Assembly (NCBI GenBank): GCA_003564655.1
Contig: PXES01000218.1
Location: forward strand, 1-9,413
Source: Paracoccaceae bacterium
GTDB taxonomy: Bacteria; Pseudomonadota; Alphaproteobacteria; Rhodobacterales; Rhodobacteraceae
Length of the DNA stretch: 9,413 nucleotides
Direction of reading: 5' to 3'
In this document: positions 1-7,074 of the stretch, piece after piece
Layout of the letters: every line of letters starts with the position of its first letter
Position numbering within the stretch: position 1 is the first letter of the stretch
Position numbers and translations under genes: made by a program
The notes under the pieces: generated by a model
Database searches by the model: none
Told to the model about the DNA's origin: nothing
Seen by the model: only the letters and a program-made list of their open reading frames with translations

Positions 1-1788
1 AGCCGGGAAGAGGTCCTTGGCCAAACCCCGCGCATGTTCCAGGGCCCGGAGACCAGCCGCGCCGAGCTGGACCGTATCCGCGCGGCGCTTGTGGTGGGCG
101 AACCCGTGCGGAGCGAGCTGATCAACTACCGCAAGGACGGCGAGCCCTACTGCCTGGAGCTTATGATCACCCCGGTCCGTGACGATTCGGGGCAGATCAC
201 AAGCTTCGTGTCGATCCAGCGCGACATCACCGGCCGCAAGCAGGCCGAGCAGGACCGCCGGATCAGCGAAGAGCGCTTCCGGCTGGTGGCGGCCCTGACA
301 AGCGACGCGATCTGGGATCTGGACCTGCTGACCGGAAAGCTGTGGTGGAGCCCTGGTCTGACCGAGATTTTCGGCCACGTGCGCGAACCCGAGAAATGGA
401 CAACTGCCGGCTGGCGCGATCTTGTTCATCCCGAAGACCTGGAGCGGATCCTGAAGCTCGAAGACGACGCAATGGAGCGCGGCGCAAACAGCTTCACCCA
501 GGAATACCGGTTCCGGCTGGGCGATGGTTCCTGGGCGCTGGTTCTGGATTCCGGGATCATCTTCCGCGACGATTCCGGCAAGCCCGTGCGGATGCTGGGC
601 AGCCTGGCGAATATCAGCGAGCAACGGGCCGCGGAAGAGCGCCGCCAGCAGGCACAGCGGCTCGAGGCGGTGGGGCAGATCACCGGTGGCGTCGCGCATG
701 ACTTCAACAACATCCTGACGGTGATCCTGGGCAATGCCGAACTGCTGCTCGACCATCTGTCCGAGGATCAGCAGGCCCGACTGATGGCCGATGTCACGGT
801 CCGCGCCGCCGAGCGCGGTGCCGAACTGACCGACCGGCTGCTGGCCTTTGCACGGCGCAAGCCGCTCGAGCCGCAGGTGCTGGCGCTCAATGATCGTCTC
901 GCCGCGTCCGAAACGCTCATCCGCCGCACCCTGCCCGAGAGTATCGATATCGAGATCATCCGCGCCGCGGGGCTGTGGCGGACCGAGATCGACCCCGGAC
1001 AGCTCGAGGTGGCGCTGCTGAACCTTGCCGTGAATGCGCGCGATGCGATGCCCGATGGCGGCAAGCTGACGATGGAGACAGCGAATAGCTGGCTGGACGA
1101 CGATTATGCTGCAAGCCATGTCGATGTAACGCCGGGGCAGTATGTGCTGCTGACGGTCACCGATACCGGGCACGGCATGACGGCAGAGACGATCACTCGC
1201 GCCTTCGAGCCGTTCTTCACCACCAAGGAGGGGGGCAAGGGCAGCGGTCTTGGCCTGAGCATGGTGTTCGGCTTCGTCAAGCAATCCGGCGGGCATGTGA
1301 AGATCTATTCCGAGCCTGGCGAAGGCACGGCGGTCAAAATGTATTTCCCGCGCGTGTATGCAAAGGCACCCGAGGCAGAAGCCCCGTCGAACGGCAGCGA
1401 GGCCGCGCGCGGTGCCGAGCAGATCCTGGTGGTCGAGGATGAGGAACTGGTGCGCGACAGCCTGTGCAAGCAGCTTCTCAGCCTCGGCTACGAGGTGCGC
1501 GCAGCGGCCAATGCCCGCGAGGCGCTGCGGATCATCGAACAGCCCGTCAAGATCGACCTGCTGCTGACCGATGTGATCATGCCCGGCGGCATGCATGGCG
1601 GCGAGTTGGCGGCGGCGGCGCGCGAGTTGCGTCCCGATCTGCCGGTTCTGTTCACCTCGGGCTATACTGAAAACGCCATCGTGCATAACGGTCGGCTGGA
1701 CCCCGGGATCGCGTTCCTGGGCAAACCCTACCGGCAGAAGGAACTCGCCTCCAAAGTACGCGCCGTCCTGGATGCAGCGCAGGGCTGA
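1..1788 (+). CDS. Hybrid sensor histidine kinase, PAS(LOV-like)-PAS-HisKA-HATPase-REC (5' end missing)
   Basis: The frame is open from base 1, so the N-terminus lies outside the window; 595 codons remain, ending in TGA. The protein should autophosphorylate on His in response to an unknown signal and pass the phosphate to its own receiver. Counting codons from base 1: codons 1 to about 80 are the end of a LOV-like PAS, with GQTPRMFQGPET at 7-18, ending in a DITGRK linker. About 88-205 is a second PAS (PAS_3-like), ending in NISEQRAAEE. The H-box VAHDFNN carries His233. The N-box starts at Asn341 (NLAVNARDAM), the G1 box TDTGHGM has Asp388, and the G2 box GKGSGLGLSM is at about 412-421. A receiver follows from 474, with acidic residues at 479-481, phospho-acceptor Asp524 (LTDVIMPGG) and Lys575 (GKPYR). 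All catalytic motifs look intact. The LOV cysteine is absent (Pro10), so canonical blue-light adduct chemistry is not expected. No partner gene is visible. The ligand or signal is unknown. Confidence 0.93.
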   Translation, partial: SREEVLGQTPRMFQGPETSRAELDRIRAALVVGEPVRSELINYRKDGEPYCLELMITPVRDDSGQITSFVSIQRDITGRKQAEQDRRISEERFRLVAALTSDAIWDLDLLTGKLWWSPGLTEIFGHVREPEKWTTAGWRDLVHPEDLERILKLEDDAMERGANSFTQEYRFRLGDGSWALVLDSGIIFRDDSGKPVRMLGSLANISEQRAAEERRQQAQRLEAVGQITGGVAHDFNNILTVILGNAELLLDHLSEDQQARLMADVTVRAAERGAELTDRLLAFARRKPLEPQVLALNDRLAASETLIRRTLPESIDIEIIRAAGLWRTEIDPGQLEVALLNLAVNARDAMPDGGKLTMETANSWLDDDYAASHVDVTPGQYVLLTVTDTGHGMTAETITRAFEPFFTTKEGGKGSGLGLSMVFGFVKQSGGHVKIYSEPGEGTAVKMYFPRVYAKAPEAEAPSNGSEAARGAEQILVVEDEELVRDSLCKQLLSLGYEVRAAANAREALRIIEQPVKIDLLLTDVIMPGGMHGGELAAAARELRPDLPVLFTSGYTENAIVHNGRLDPGIAFLGKPYRQKELASKVRAVLDAAQG

Positions 1789-1826
1789 GCGCGCTGCACC
1801 CTCTGTCGTCATGCGTCCCGCGGGGG

Positions 1827-1849
1827 CCTGCGTGCCGCGATGCCGCAGG
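1827..1849 (+). terminator. Weak candidate hairpin after the kinase gene
   Basis: CCTGCG (1827-1832) and CGCAGG (1844-1849) form a perfect 6-bp stem around an 11-nt GC-rich loop, about 40 nt after the kinase stop codon. No T-tract follows, so intrinsic termination is doubtful and the pairing could be chance in GC-rich DNA. No convincing promoter for the next gene was found in the rest of the 1789-1929 spacer. Confidence 0.2.
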
Positions 1850-1918
1850 GTCGCGTCGGGCGCCTTGCCCCTCCGCCCCGGTCATGGCAGTTACCCGGAA
1901 TGGCACACTCCGGCTCGC

Positions 1919-1924
1919 GAGGGA
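1919..1924 (+). promoter_or_regulatory. Shine-Dalgarno for the small membrane protein
   Basis: GAGGGA lies 5 nt upstream of the ATG at 1930. This decides the start against in-frame ATGs at 1840 and 1900, neither of which has a comparable ribosome-binding site. Confidence 0.6.
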
Positions 1925-1929
1925 CACCC

Positions 1930-2325
1930 ATGCCCACCCGCATCATCGCCCTGACACTGCTTGGCCTGATCCTGGCCTTCATCCTGCTGATGGCCTCGGT
2001 CACCTTTTTCGTGCGCGAGCCGCTGCCCATCGTCGGCGCCAACCAGACGCTGCTGCTGCACACGGTCGAAATCGACCCGCAGATCCGCACCGCGGTGGCC
2101 ATCGACGGCAGCTACCGCGTGGATCTGACCGTGGAACATGCCGACGGCCAGAGCCCCGAGGTGGCGCTGCGTCCCTCGGGCGGCAATCCGATCCCGCTCG
2201 ACACTGGCACCGACAGCGCGGGCGCGTGGTCGGGCAGCGGGCAGTTGACTCGCCCCGGCCGCTGGGAACTGGTGCTGCAAGAGGGCGAGACGCGCGAAAT
2301 CCTGCAATTCATCACCCGCGAATAG
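1930..2325 (+). CDS. Small membrane-anchored protein of unknown function (131 aa)
   Basis: I do not recognise this family with confidence. The ATG at 1930 is chosen because GAGGGA precedes it by 5 nt and because it places a hydrophobic segment (about residues 5-27, IIALTLLG to VTFF) right at the N-terminus, after a single Arg at residue 4. That predicts one transmembrane anchor, or an uncleaved signal, with the remaining roughly 100 residues outside the cytoplasm. This part looks beta-rich and soluble: YRVDLTVEHADG, then SGSGQLTRPGRWELVLQEG near the C-terminus. The alternating pattern and the PGRWEL stretch loosely recall FixH/YtkA-like beta-sandwich domains, but this is a weak resemblance. 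There is no cysteine, so neither a lipobox nor a CxxxC metal site is present. It follows the kinase gene on the same strand after 141 nt and may or may not be co-transcribed with it. It faces the RNase J gene tail to tail. Confidence 0.8.
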   Translation: MPTRIIALTLLGLILAFILLMASVTFFVREPLPIVGANQTLLLHTVEIDPQIRTAVAIDGSYRVDLTVEHADGQSPEVALRPSGGNPIPLDTGTDSAGAWSGSGQLTRPGRWELVLQEGETREILQFITRE

Positions 2326-2350
2326 GGCCCCTCAGCCGCAGCAACGCCCC

Positions 2351-2369
2351 GGCCCCCGGCACGGGGGCC
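2351..2369 (+). terminator. GC-rich hairpin downstream of the small membrane protein
   Basis: GGCCCCC (2351-2357) and GGGGGCC (2363-2369) form a perfect 7-bp stem with the 5-nt loop GGCAC, 25 nt after the TAG at 2323-2325. No T-tract follows. It abuts the larger hairpin at 2370-2421, so the pair probably forms a tandem end-of-transcription structure for the plus-strand unit. Confidence 0.45.
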
Positions 2370-2421
2370 AGCGCCCGCAAGCGGGGCATGGGCGGGTGGG
2401 TGGGCTCCGCTTGCGGGCGCT
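2370..2421. terminator. Convergent hairpin between opposing genes, 15-bp perfect stem
   Basis: AGCGCCCGCAAGCGG (2370-2384) is the exact reverse complement of CCGCTTGCGGGCGCT (2407-2421), giving a 15-bp stem with a 22-nt loop. It lies between the stop of the plus-strand gene (2325) and the RNase J stop codon (2423-2425), one base from the latter, so it can fold in transcripts from either side. That position is typical of a shared, bidirectional end structure. No long T-tract flanks it, so it may act as a 3' stabiliser or a Rho-linked site rather than as a classical intrinsic terminator. Confidence 0.7.
2390..2404 (+). other. G-quadruplex motif in the hairpin loop
   Basis: GGGCGGGTGGGTGGG is four runs of three G separated by single-base loops, the pattern known to give very stable parallel quadruplexes. 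It sits wholly within the 22-nt loop of the 2370-2421 hairpin, on the plus strand, so RNA from the plus-strand gene could form it. The minus strand here is the complementary C-rich sequence. Folding in the cell is an inference. Confidence 0.6.
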
Positions 2422-2422
2422 C

Positions 2423-4096
2423 TTACTCGCCCAGCAACCGGCTGACCACCACCGTCACCTCGGGGCGCTTGCCCAGCTCTTCCATCACCACCTGACGCAC
2501 CACGCGGCGCAGCCCGTCATTCAGACGGTCGTCATCGGCCAGCACCTTGTGCCCGGCGCGCGCGACGAACTCTTCCAGCTCGGCCTCGATCCCCTCGTTC
2601 AGCGCCTTGCCGCCGCGCGCCTCCGCGCGCAGCCCGGCGATCTCGGCCCAGGGGGCGCCCAGCGACTCGTTCTCCTCGTCGAGGATCAGGGTGACGAAGA
2701 CATGCCCGCCCATCGCCATGCGCAGCCGGTCGCGCACCACCCCGTCCATCGCGCCGATCAACTGGCTGCCATCAAGATAGATGCGGCCCACTGGCACCTC
2801 GTCCACCAGCGCGGGCGCATCCCCCGTCAGGTCACAGACCGAGCCATTGGGCACCACCGCCGACCGCCGCCCCGCCGCGATGGCGAGTTTCGCGTGCTCG
2901 CGCAGCATCCTGTGTTCGCCATGCATCGGGATCACAATGTCGGCCGCGATCAGCTCGTGCATCGCCTCGAGATCGGGGCGGTTGGCGTGGCCCGAGACAT
3001 GGTAGCGCCGCCCGGCATTGTCGAGCACATCCACCCCCATCTCGGACAGCCCGTTCACCACGCGGCCGACCTCGCGCTCATTGCCGGGGATGGTCATGGA
3101 CGAAAACAGGAAGGTGTCGCCCTCCTTCATCTCGAGGCCCATATAGCTGCCCCGCGCCAGCTGCGCCGAGGCCGCACGCCGCTCGCCCTGGCTGCCGGTG
3201 ACGATCAGCGCAAGGTTTTCGCGCGGGAGGTCCTTGGCCTCTTCCGGGCTGACCGTGGGCGGGAAATCGGTCAGGATGCCCGCATCGCGCGACACTTGCG
3301 TCATGCGCAGCATCGCCCGGCCCATCAGGCAGACCGACCGCCCCGCCGCATGCGCGGCCTCGGCCAGCGTCTTCAGCCGTGCCACGTTCGAGGCGAAGGT
3401 CGTGGCCACGACCATGCCCCTGGCCTCGCGCATCAACTCGGTCAGCGGCTCGATCAGCGTCGCCTCGGACCGGCCCGGATCGGGGTTCATGACATTGGTG
3501 CTGTCTCAAAGCAGCGCCTTTACGCCAGTGCGGCCCAGCTCGGCCAGCATCTCGGGGTCATGCGGCTCGCCCAGCGTGGGGGGGAGGTCGGTCTTGAAAT
3601 CGCCGGTATGCACGATCCGGCCCGCATCGGTATCGATGATCAGCCCCGACGCCTCGGGCAGCGAGTGGGCGACGGGAAAGAACTGCCCCCGGAAGGGGCC
3701 GAGATCCAGCGCCTCGGGCACCTTGCCCACGGTGATCACGCGGCCCGGCTCGTGCCCGGCCTCCTGCATCTTCAGCCGCGCGATGCGGGCGGTGAAGTCG
3801 CGCGCATAGCCCGGCGCCTGCAACCGCTCCCACATCAGCCCCAGCGCGCCGACATGGTCCTCATGCGCATGGGTGATCAGGATCGCCTCCAGCCGGTCGC
3901 GGCGTTCCTCCAGCCAGCGCAGGTCGGGCAGGATCAGGTCCACCCCGGGCGTGCCGCTCATCTCGCCGAAGGTGACGCCCAGATCGACGAGGATCAGCCG
4001 TTCGCGCCCCTTGGTCCCATAGCCGAAGACATAGGCGTTCATGCCCACCTCGCCCGCGCCCCCGAGGGGGATGTAGATCAGCCGGTCCTTGCTCAT
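2423..4096 (-). pseudogene. rnj: Ribonuclease J, reading frame interrupted by in-frame TGA at codon 197
   Basis: RNase J is a metallo-beta-lactamase/beta-CASP enzyme with 5'-3' exo- and endonuclease activity in mRNA turnover and rRNA maturation. The frame starts at ATG 4096, preceded by AGGGAG 6 nt upstream and overlapping the coaX stop as ATGA, and ends at TAA 2423-2425. It spans 557 codons, about the usual family length. Visible metal-site motifs are HAHEDH (76-81), His144 and HTGDFKTD with Asp166. After the interruption come TGSQGE (about 300-305), HVSGHA (366-371) and PMHGEH with His392, then a C-terminal domain. Codon 197 is TGA (3508-3506), directly before DSTN, where I recall Cys in alphaproteobacterial homologues. 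There is no frameshift, and the frame is intact on both sides. Translation stopping there gives a 196-residue product without the beta-CASP domain. ATG 3490 (codon 203) could start a 355-residue second piece. Pseudogene, sequencing error, readthrough and split enzyme are all possible; the family assignment is secure. Confidence 0.85.
3488..3508 (-). other. In-frame TGA followed by possible reinitiation ATG in RNase J
   Basis: On the minus strand TGA (3508-3506) is followed after 15 nt by an in-frame ATG (3490-3488). The bases read as GVKALL-stop-DSTNVMNPDPGR. A change from TGC or TGT (Cys), or from TCA (Ser), to TGA would each be one substitution. Only a poor Shine-Dalgarno-like GAGA lies upstream of the ATG, so efficient reinitiation is not assured. 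Confidence 0.75.
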
Positions 4097-4881
4097 GCGT
4101 GCTCCCTGATGCCGTTTGTCCGGTTATAGTGGTGAATGACGCGAAGGCCATGCAATGTCAGATCGTCCTCGACCCTGTCAAACAGGTTGTCGACCTGCGC
4201 GAACAGCGGCGCGAGCCCGCCCGTGCCGATCACTGTCATGGGGCGGCCATATTCGCGCTTGATGCGCGTGGTGATCCCCTCGATCAGCCCGGCATAGCCC
4301 CAGAACACGCCCGACTGGATGCACTCGACCGTATTGGTGCCAATGACCTTCTCGGGCCGCGTCACATCGACATGCGGCAGCGCGGCGGCACCCTGGTGCA
4401 GCGCCTCGAGCGACAGGTTCACGCCCGGCGCGATCACGCCCCCCACATAGGCGCCATCGACAGCCACCACGTCGAAATTCGTCGCGGTGCCGAAATCGAC
4501 CACCACCACATCGCCGCCATGGCGGTCAAAGGCGCCGGCGGCATTGGCCAGCCGGTCGGGGCCGGGGCGGACAGCTGCTTCGACCCGCGGCGGCGTGGGC
4601 AACAGGCAGTCGGGCTTGCCGACCACCAGCGGGCGCGTGCCGAAATAGCGGTCGCACAGCACGCGCAGATTGAACACCACCCGCGGCACGGTCGCGGCGA
4701 TGATGACATCGGTGATATCGGCATAGATGCCGGTCAGGTTCATCAGGCTCGACAACCAGACGAAATACTGGTCCGCCGTGCGCGTCGCCTCGGTCGAGGT
4801 GCGCCAGGTCCCGACCGCCTGCGCCCCGTCCCAGACACAGAACACCGTGTTGGTGTTGCCGCAATCGATGGTCAGCAGCAT
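4093..4881 (-). CDS. coaX: Type III pantothenate kinase
   Basis: CoaX phosphorylates pantothenate, the first step of coenzyme A synthesis, in the cytoplasm. The type III enzyme is unrelated in sequence to CoaA, belongs to the ASKHA fold, and is typically insensitive to CoA feedback and dependent on a monovalent cation. The 262-residue product is of normal length. Residues 6-12 are DCGNTNT, the phosphate-binding loop. GPDRLAN at 107-113 contains the likely catalytic Asp109, and DFGTATNFD at 129-137 is the second phosphate motif, followed by GGVIAPG at 147-153 and the IGTGG motif late in the protein. The ATG at 4881 lies 21 nt after the birA stop and is preceded by a very G-rich ribosome-binding region (4884-4900). 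Its stop overlaps the RNase J start as ATGA, which suggests translational coupling. No regulatory element was seen. Confidence 0.96.
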   Translation of the reverse strand: MLLTIDCGNTNTVFCVWDGAQAVGTWRTSTEATRTADQYFVWLSSLMNLTGIYADITDVIIAATVPRVVFNLRVLCDRYFGTRPLVVGKPDCLLPTPPRVEAAVRPGPDRLANAAGAFDRHGGDVVVVDFGTATNFDVVAVDGAYVGGVIAPGVNLSLEALHQGAAALPHVDVTRPEKVIGTNTVECIQSGVFWGYAGLIEGITTRIKREYGRPMTVIGTGGLAPLFAQVDNLFDRVEDDLTLHGLRVIHHYNRTNGIREHA

Positions 4882-4902
4882 CGCCCCCGCCCCCCTGCCC
4901 TG

Positions 4903-5649
4903 TCACCTTGCCGCAAAATACACATCCGCCGCCGCAAGCGCCATGCGCCCCTGCGGCGTGCGCAACAGAAGCGCGCCGGTCGGGTCGATGCCCTCGAAGA
5001 TACCCGTCTCGGCGCGCTGCATCATGCGCGCGGTGATCGTCTCGCCCAGCCGCGCCGCGCGGGCGAGCCATGCCGCCCGGATGGGCGCGAAGCCCTGCCG
5101 GGCAAGGAGCGCCGTCCAGCGCGCATGGGCCGGGGCAAGAAGGTCGAGAAACGCCTCCGGCGCGATGGCGCAGCCGGTCTCGGACATCAGGCTCACGGCG
5201 CCCGCCTCGCCCTCGGGCGCGTGACGCAGGTTTACCCCGATGCCGATGGCCAGATGCCCGTCGCCCAACCCCTCCAGCAATATCCCCGCCAGCTTGCCGC
5301 CATTCAGCAGCACGTCATTGGGCCATTTCAGCGCAAAGGGCTCGGCGCGGCCAGTGGCGGCGACCAACGCCTCGTGCAGCGCCAACGCGGCGACGAAGGA
5401 GTGCAGCGCCACCTGCGCCCGCGGCCCCTCGGGGCGGCTGAGATAAGTCGCAGCGAAATTGCCAGCCGGGTCGTGCCAGACGCGCCCGCGCCGCCCGCGC
5501 CCCTGCGTCTGGCGCAGCGCGAGGATCCAAGCCGGACCAGTCGCCTCCCGCGCCCGGCGCGCGGCCTCGGCATTGGTGCTGTCGATCTCGGGCAGAACGA
5601 TGCGGCCCGTGCCCGCGGGCCACTCAGTTGACAAGCGCGTCGGCGGCAA
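4903..5649 (-). CDS. birA: Biotin--[acetyl-CoA-carboxylase] ligase, monofunctional (no repressor domain)
   Basis: This enzyme activates biotin to biotinyl-AMP and attaches it to a lysine of biotin-dependent carboxylases, such as acetyl-CoA carboxylase. Visible motifs, numbered from the TTG at 5649, are DSTN at 23-26, the adenylate-binding loop GRGRRGR at 50-56, KWPNDVL at 108-114, Lys119 in [10 protein letters not shown], and GIGVNL at 136-141. A small C-terminal domain ends in VYFAAR. The protein has 248 residues and lacks the N-terminal winged-helix DNA-binding domain of E. coli BirA, so it should ligate but not repress. No ATG is available at the start. TTG 5649 has GAGGGG about 10 nt upstream and overlaps the end of nuoN by 26 nt. 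TTG 5634 (MSTEWPAG) is a plausible alternative with an 11-nt overlap but no clear ribosome-binding site. The position between nuoN and coaX fits the gene order I know from Rhodobacteraceae. Confidence 0.95.
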   Translation of the reverse strand: MPPTRLSTEWPAGTGRIVLPEIDSTNAEAARRAREATGPAWILALRQTQGRGRRGRVWHDPAGNFAATYLSRPEGPRAQVALHSFVAALALHEALVAATGRAEPFALKWPNDVLLNGGKLAGILLEGLGDGHLAIGIGVNLRHAPEGEAGAVSLMSETGCAIAPEAFLDLLAPAHARWTALLARQGFAPIRAAWLARAARLGETITARMMQRAETGIFEGIDPTGALLLRTPQGRMALAAADVYFAAR

Positions 5650-7063
5650 GCGCGGCCAGCCCCTCGATGCCGAAGAGGTTGATCACCCCCAGCACCATGA
5701 CCGCCGCCGCCACGATCAGAAGCGTCGCCTCGACTGGCGCGCGCACGCGGTCGAGCGGTTCGACCTCATCCCCGAAATACATGTAATAGACGATGCGCAG
5801 GTAGTAGAACGCCCCGATGACCGAGGCGACGACCCCCGCCACCGCAAGCCAGGCCATGCCTGCCTCGACTGCGGCCCAGAGGACATAGAACTTGCCGAAG
5901 AAGCCCACCAGCGGCGGCACGCCCGCAAGGCTGAACATCAGCACCAGTAGGGCGAGCGCGCGCGTGGGTTCCACCTTGGAATACTGGCGCAGGCTGTCGA
6001 TCTCGGCCACCGCGCGGCCATCGCGCGACATGGTGAGGATGAAGGCGAAGACGCCGATATTCATCGTCACATAGATCGCCATGTAGACCAGCATCGCCTG
6101 CACGCCCTGCGCCGTGCCTGCGGCCAGCCCGACCAGCGCAAACCCCATATGCGTGATCGAGGAATAGGCCATCAGCCGCTTGATGTCGCGCTGCCCGATG
6201 GCCGCGATGGCGCCCAGGAACATCGACGCGACGGCCAGGAAGGCGATGATCTGCGTCCAGTCGCCGGGCACCACGCCGAAGGCTTCATGCACCAGCCGCG
6301 CGATCAGCGCCATGGCGGCGACCTTGGGCGCGGTGGCGAAGAAGGCCGTGACGGGGGTGGGCGCGCCTTCATAGACATCGGGCGTCCACATGTGGAAGGG
6401 CACCGCCGAGACCTTGAAGGCCAGCCCCGCCAGCATGAAGGCAAGCCCCATCAGCAGCCCGACAGACATGCCGTCTTCCGAGATGGTCGAGATGATGCCC
6501 GCAAACAGCGTCGTGCCGGCGTAGCCATAGGTGAGCGACGCGCCATAAAGCAGCAGGCCCGAGGCCAGCGCGCCGAGGATGAAATATTTCAGCCCCGCCT
6601 CGGTCGAGCGCTCGGAGTCGCGGTTCATGGTGGCGACGACATAAAGCGCCAGCGATTGCAGCTCGAGCCCCATATAGAGCGTGATCAGGTCGCCCGAGGA
6701 GACCATCAGCATCATCCCCACGACCGACAGCGCGATCAGGATGGGGTATTCGAACTTCAGAAGCCCCCGCGCCGCCATGTAGCCCTGGCCCATGACCATC
6801 ACCACCGCCGCCGAGAAAAGGATGATCATCTTCGAGAAATGCGCGAAGGGGTCGGCGATATACATGCCGTTGAAGGCCGTCACCCCCCCAAGCCCGCGCG
6901 AGCCGACATAGAGCCCCAGCAGCACCATCAGCGCCGCCGTGGCATAAAGGATCGGCTCGGCCATCTTGTCCTTGGACCCGAAGACGCCCACCATCAGCGC
7001 CGCCATGGCAAAGAGGGCAAGGACAATCTCGGGCAGGGCCGTGGAGAGATCTGCAGGGATCAT
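5624..7063 (-). CDS. nuoN: NADH-quinone oxidoreductase subunit N
   Basis: NuoN is one of three antiporter-like inner-membrane subunits of respiratory complex I (type I NADH dehydrogenase), each thought to carry part of the proton translocation. The 479-residue product is of usual length and almost entirely hydrophobic helices. Key ionisable residues are present: Glu134 in [11 protein letters not shown], Lys217 in [20 protein letters not shown], and Lys247 in ATAPKVAA, matching E. coli Glu133, Lys217 and Lys247 by motif. A later lysine lies in GFFGKFYVL, in the C-terminal half. The ATG at 7063 is 11 nt after the nuoM stop (TGA 7077-7075), with AAAGG upstream as ribosome-binding site. The C-terminus (ALVN-stop at 5624) overlaps the likely start of birA. 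Nothing suggests damage. Confidence 0.98.
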   Translation of the reverse strand: MIPADLSTALPEIVLALFAMAALMVGVFGSKDKMAEPILYATAALMVLLGLYVGSRGLGGVTAFNGMYIADPFAHFSKMIILFSAAVVMVMGQGYMAARGLLKFEYPILIALSVVGMMLMVSSGDLITLYMGLELQSLALYVVATMNRDSERSTEAGLKYFILGALASGLLLYGASLTYGYAGTTLFAGIISTISEDGMSVGLLMGLAFMLAGLAFKVSAVPFHMWTPDVYEGAPTPVTAFFATAPKVAAMALIARLVHEAFGVVPGDWTQIIAFLAVASMFLGAIAAIGQRDIKRLMAYSSITHMGFALVGLAAGTAQGVQAMLVYMAIYVTMNIGVFAFILTMSRDGRAVAEIDSLRQYSKVEPTRALALLVLMFSLAGVPPLVGFFGKFYVLWAAVEAGMAWLAVAGVVASVIGAFYYLRIVYYMYFGDEVEPLDRVRAPVEATLLIVAAAVMVLGVINLFGIEGLAALAADALVN

Positions 7064-7074
7064 CGCGGGACCTT

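Noticed and set aside
1858..1900. Possible sigma-70 promoter before the small membrane protein (CTTGCC and a TTACCC-like box)
   Set aside because: Poor match to the -10 consensus and nothing to distinguish it from chance.
1884..2495. Plus-strand 203-codon frame overlapping the small membrane protein
   Set aside because: The competing frame from 1930 has a good Shine-Dalgarno and a coherent membrane anchor; this frame is Arg/Pro/Gly-rich and runs through the hairpins at 2351-2421.
3491..3508. Selenocysteine at the RNase J TGA, with a small hairpin (GACA/TGTC around a 7-nt loop) next to it
   Set aside because: TGA at an expected Cys is suggestive, but the 4-bp stem directly abuts the TGA and is too short and too close for a bacterial SECIS element. 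No better stem-loop was seen just downstream, no selenocysteine machinery genes are in the window, and RNase J has no known redox cysteine at this site.
3506..4096. Treating the 196-residue N-terminal part as a complete stand-alone small metallo-beta-lactamase
   Set aside because: Frame, motif order and homology continue directly after the TGA through all later RNase J motifs, so it is one gene with an interruption.
2396..4129. 577-codon open frame on the plus strand opposite RNase J
   Set aside because: It is antisense to a recognised gene, rich in His/Arg/Gln/Pro low-complexity composition, and matches no family. Long antisense frames are usual opposite high-GC genes.
4099..5631. 510-codon plus-strand frame opposite coaX and birA
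   Set aside because: Same shadow effect: it spans two real genes and their junction, with arginine-rich composition and no recognisable domain.
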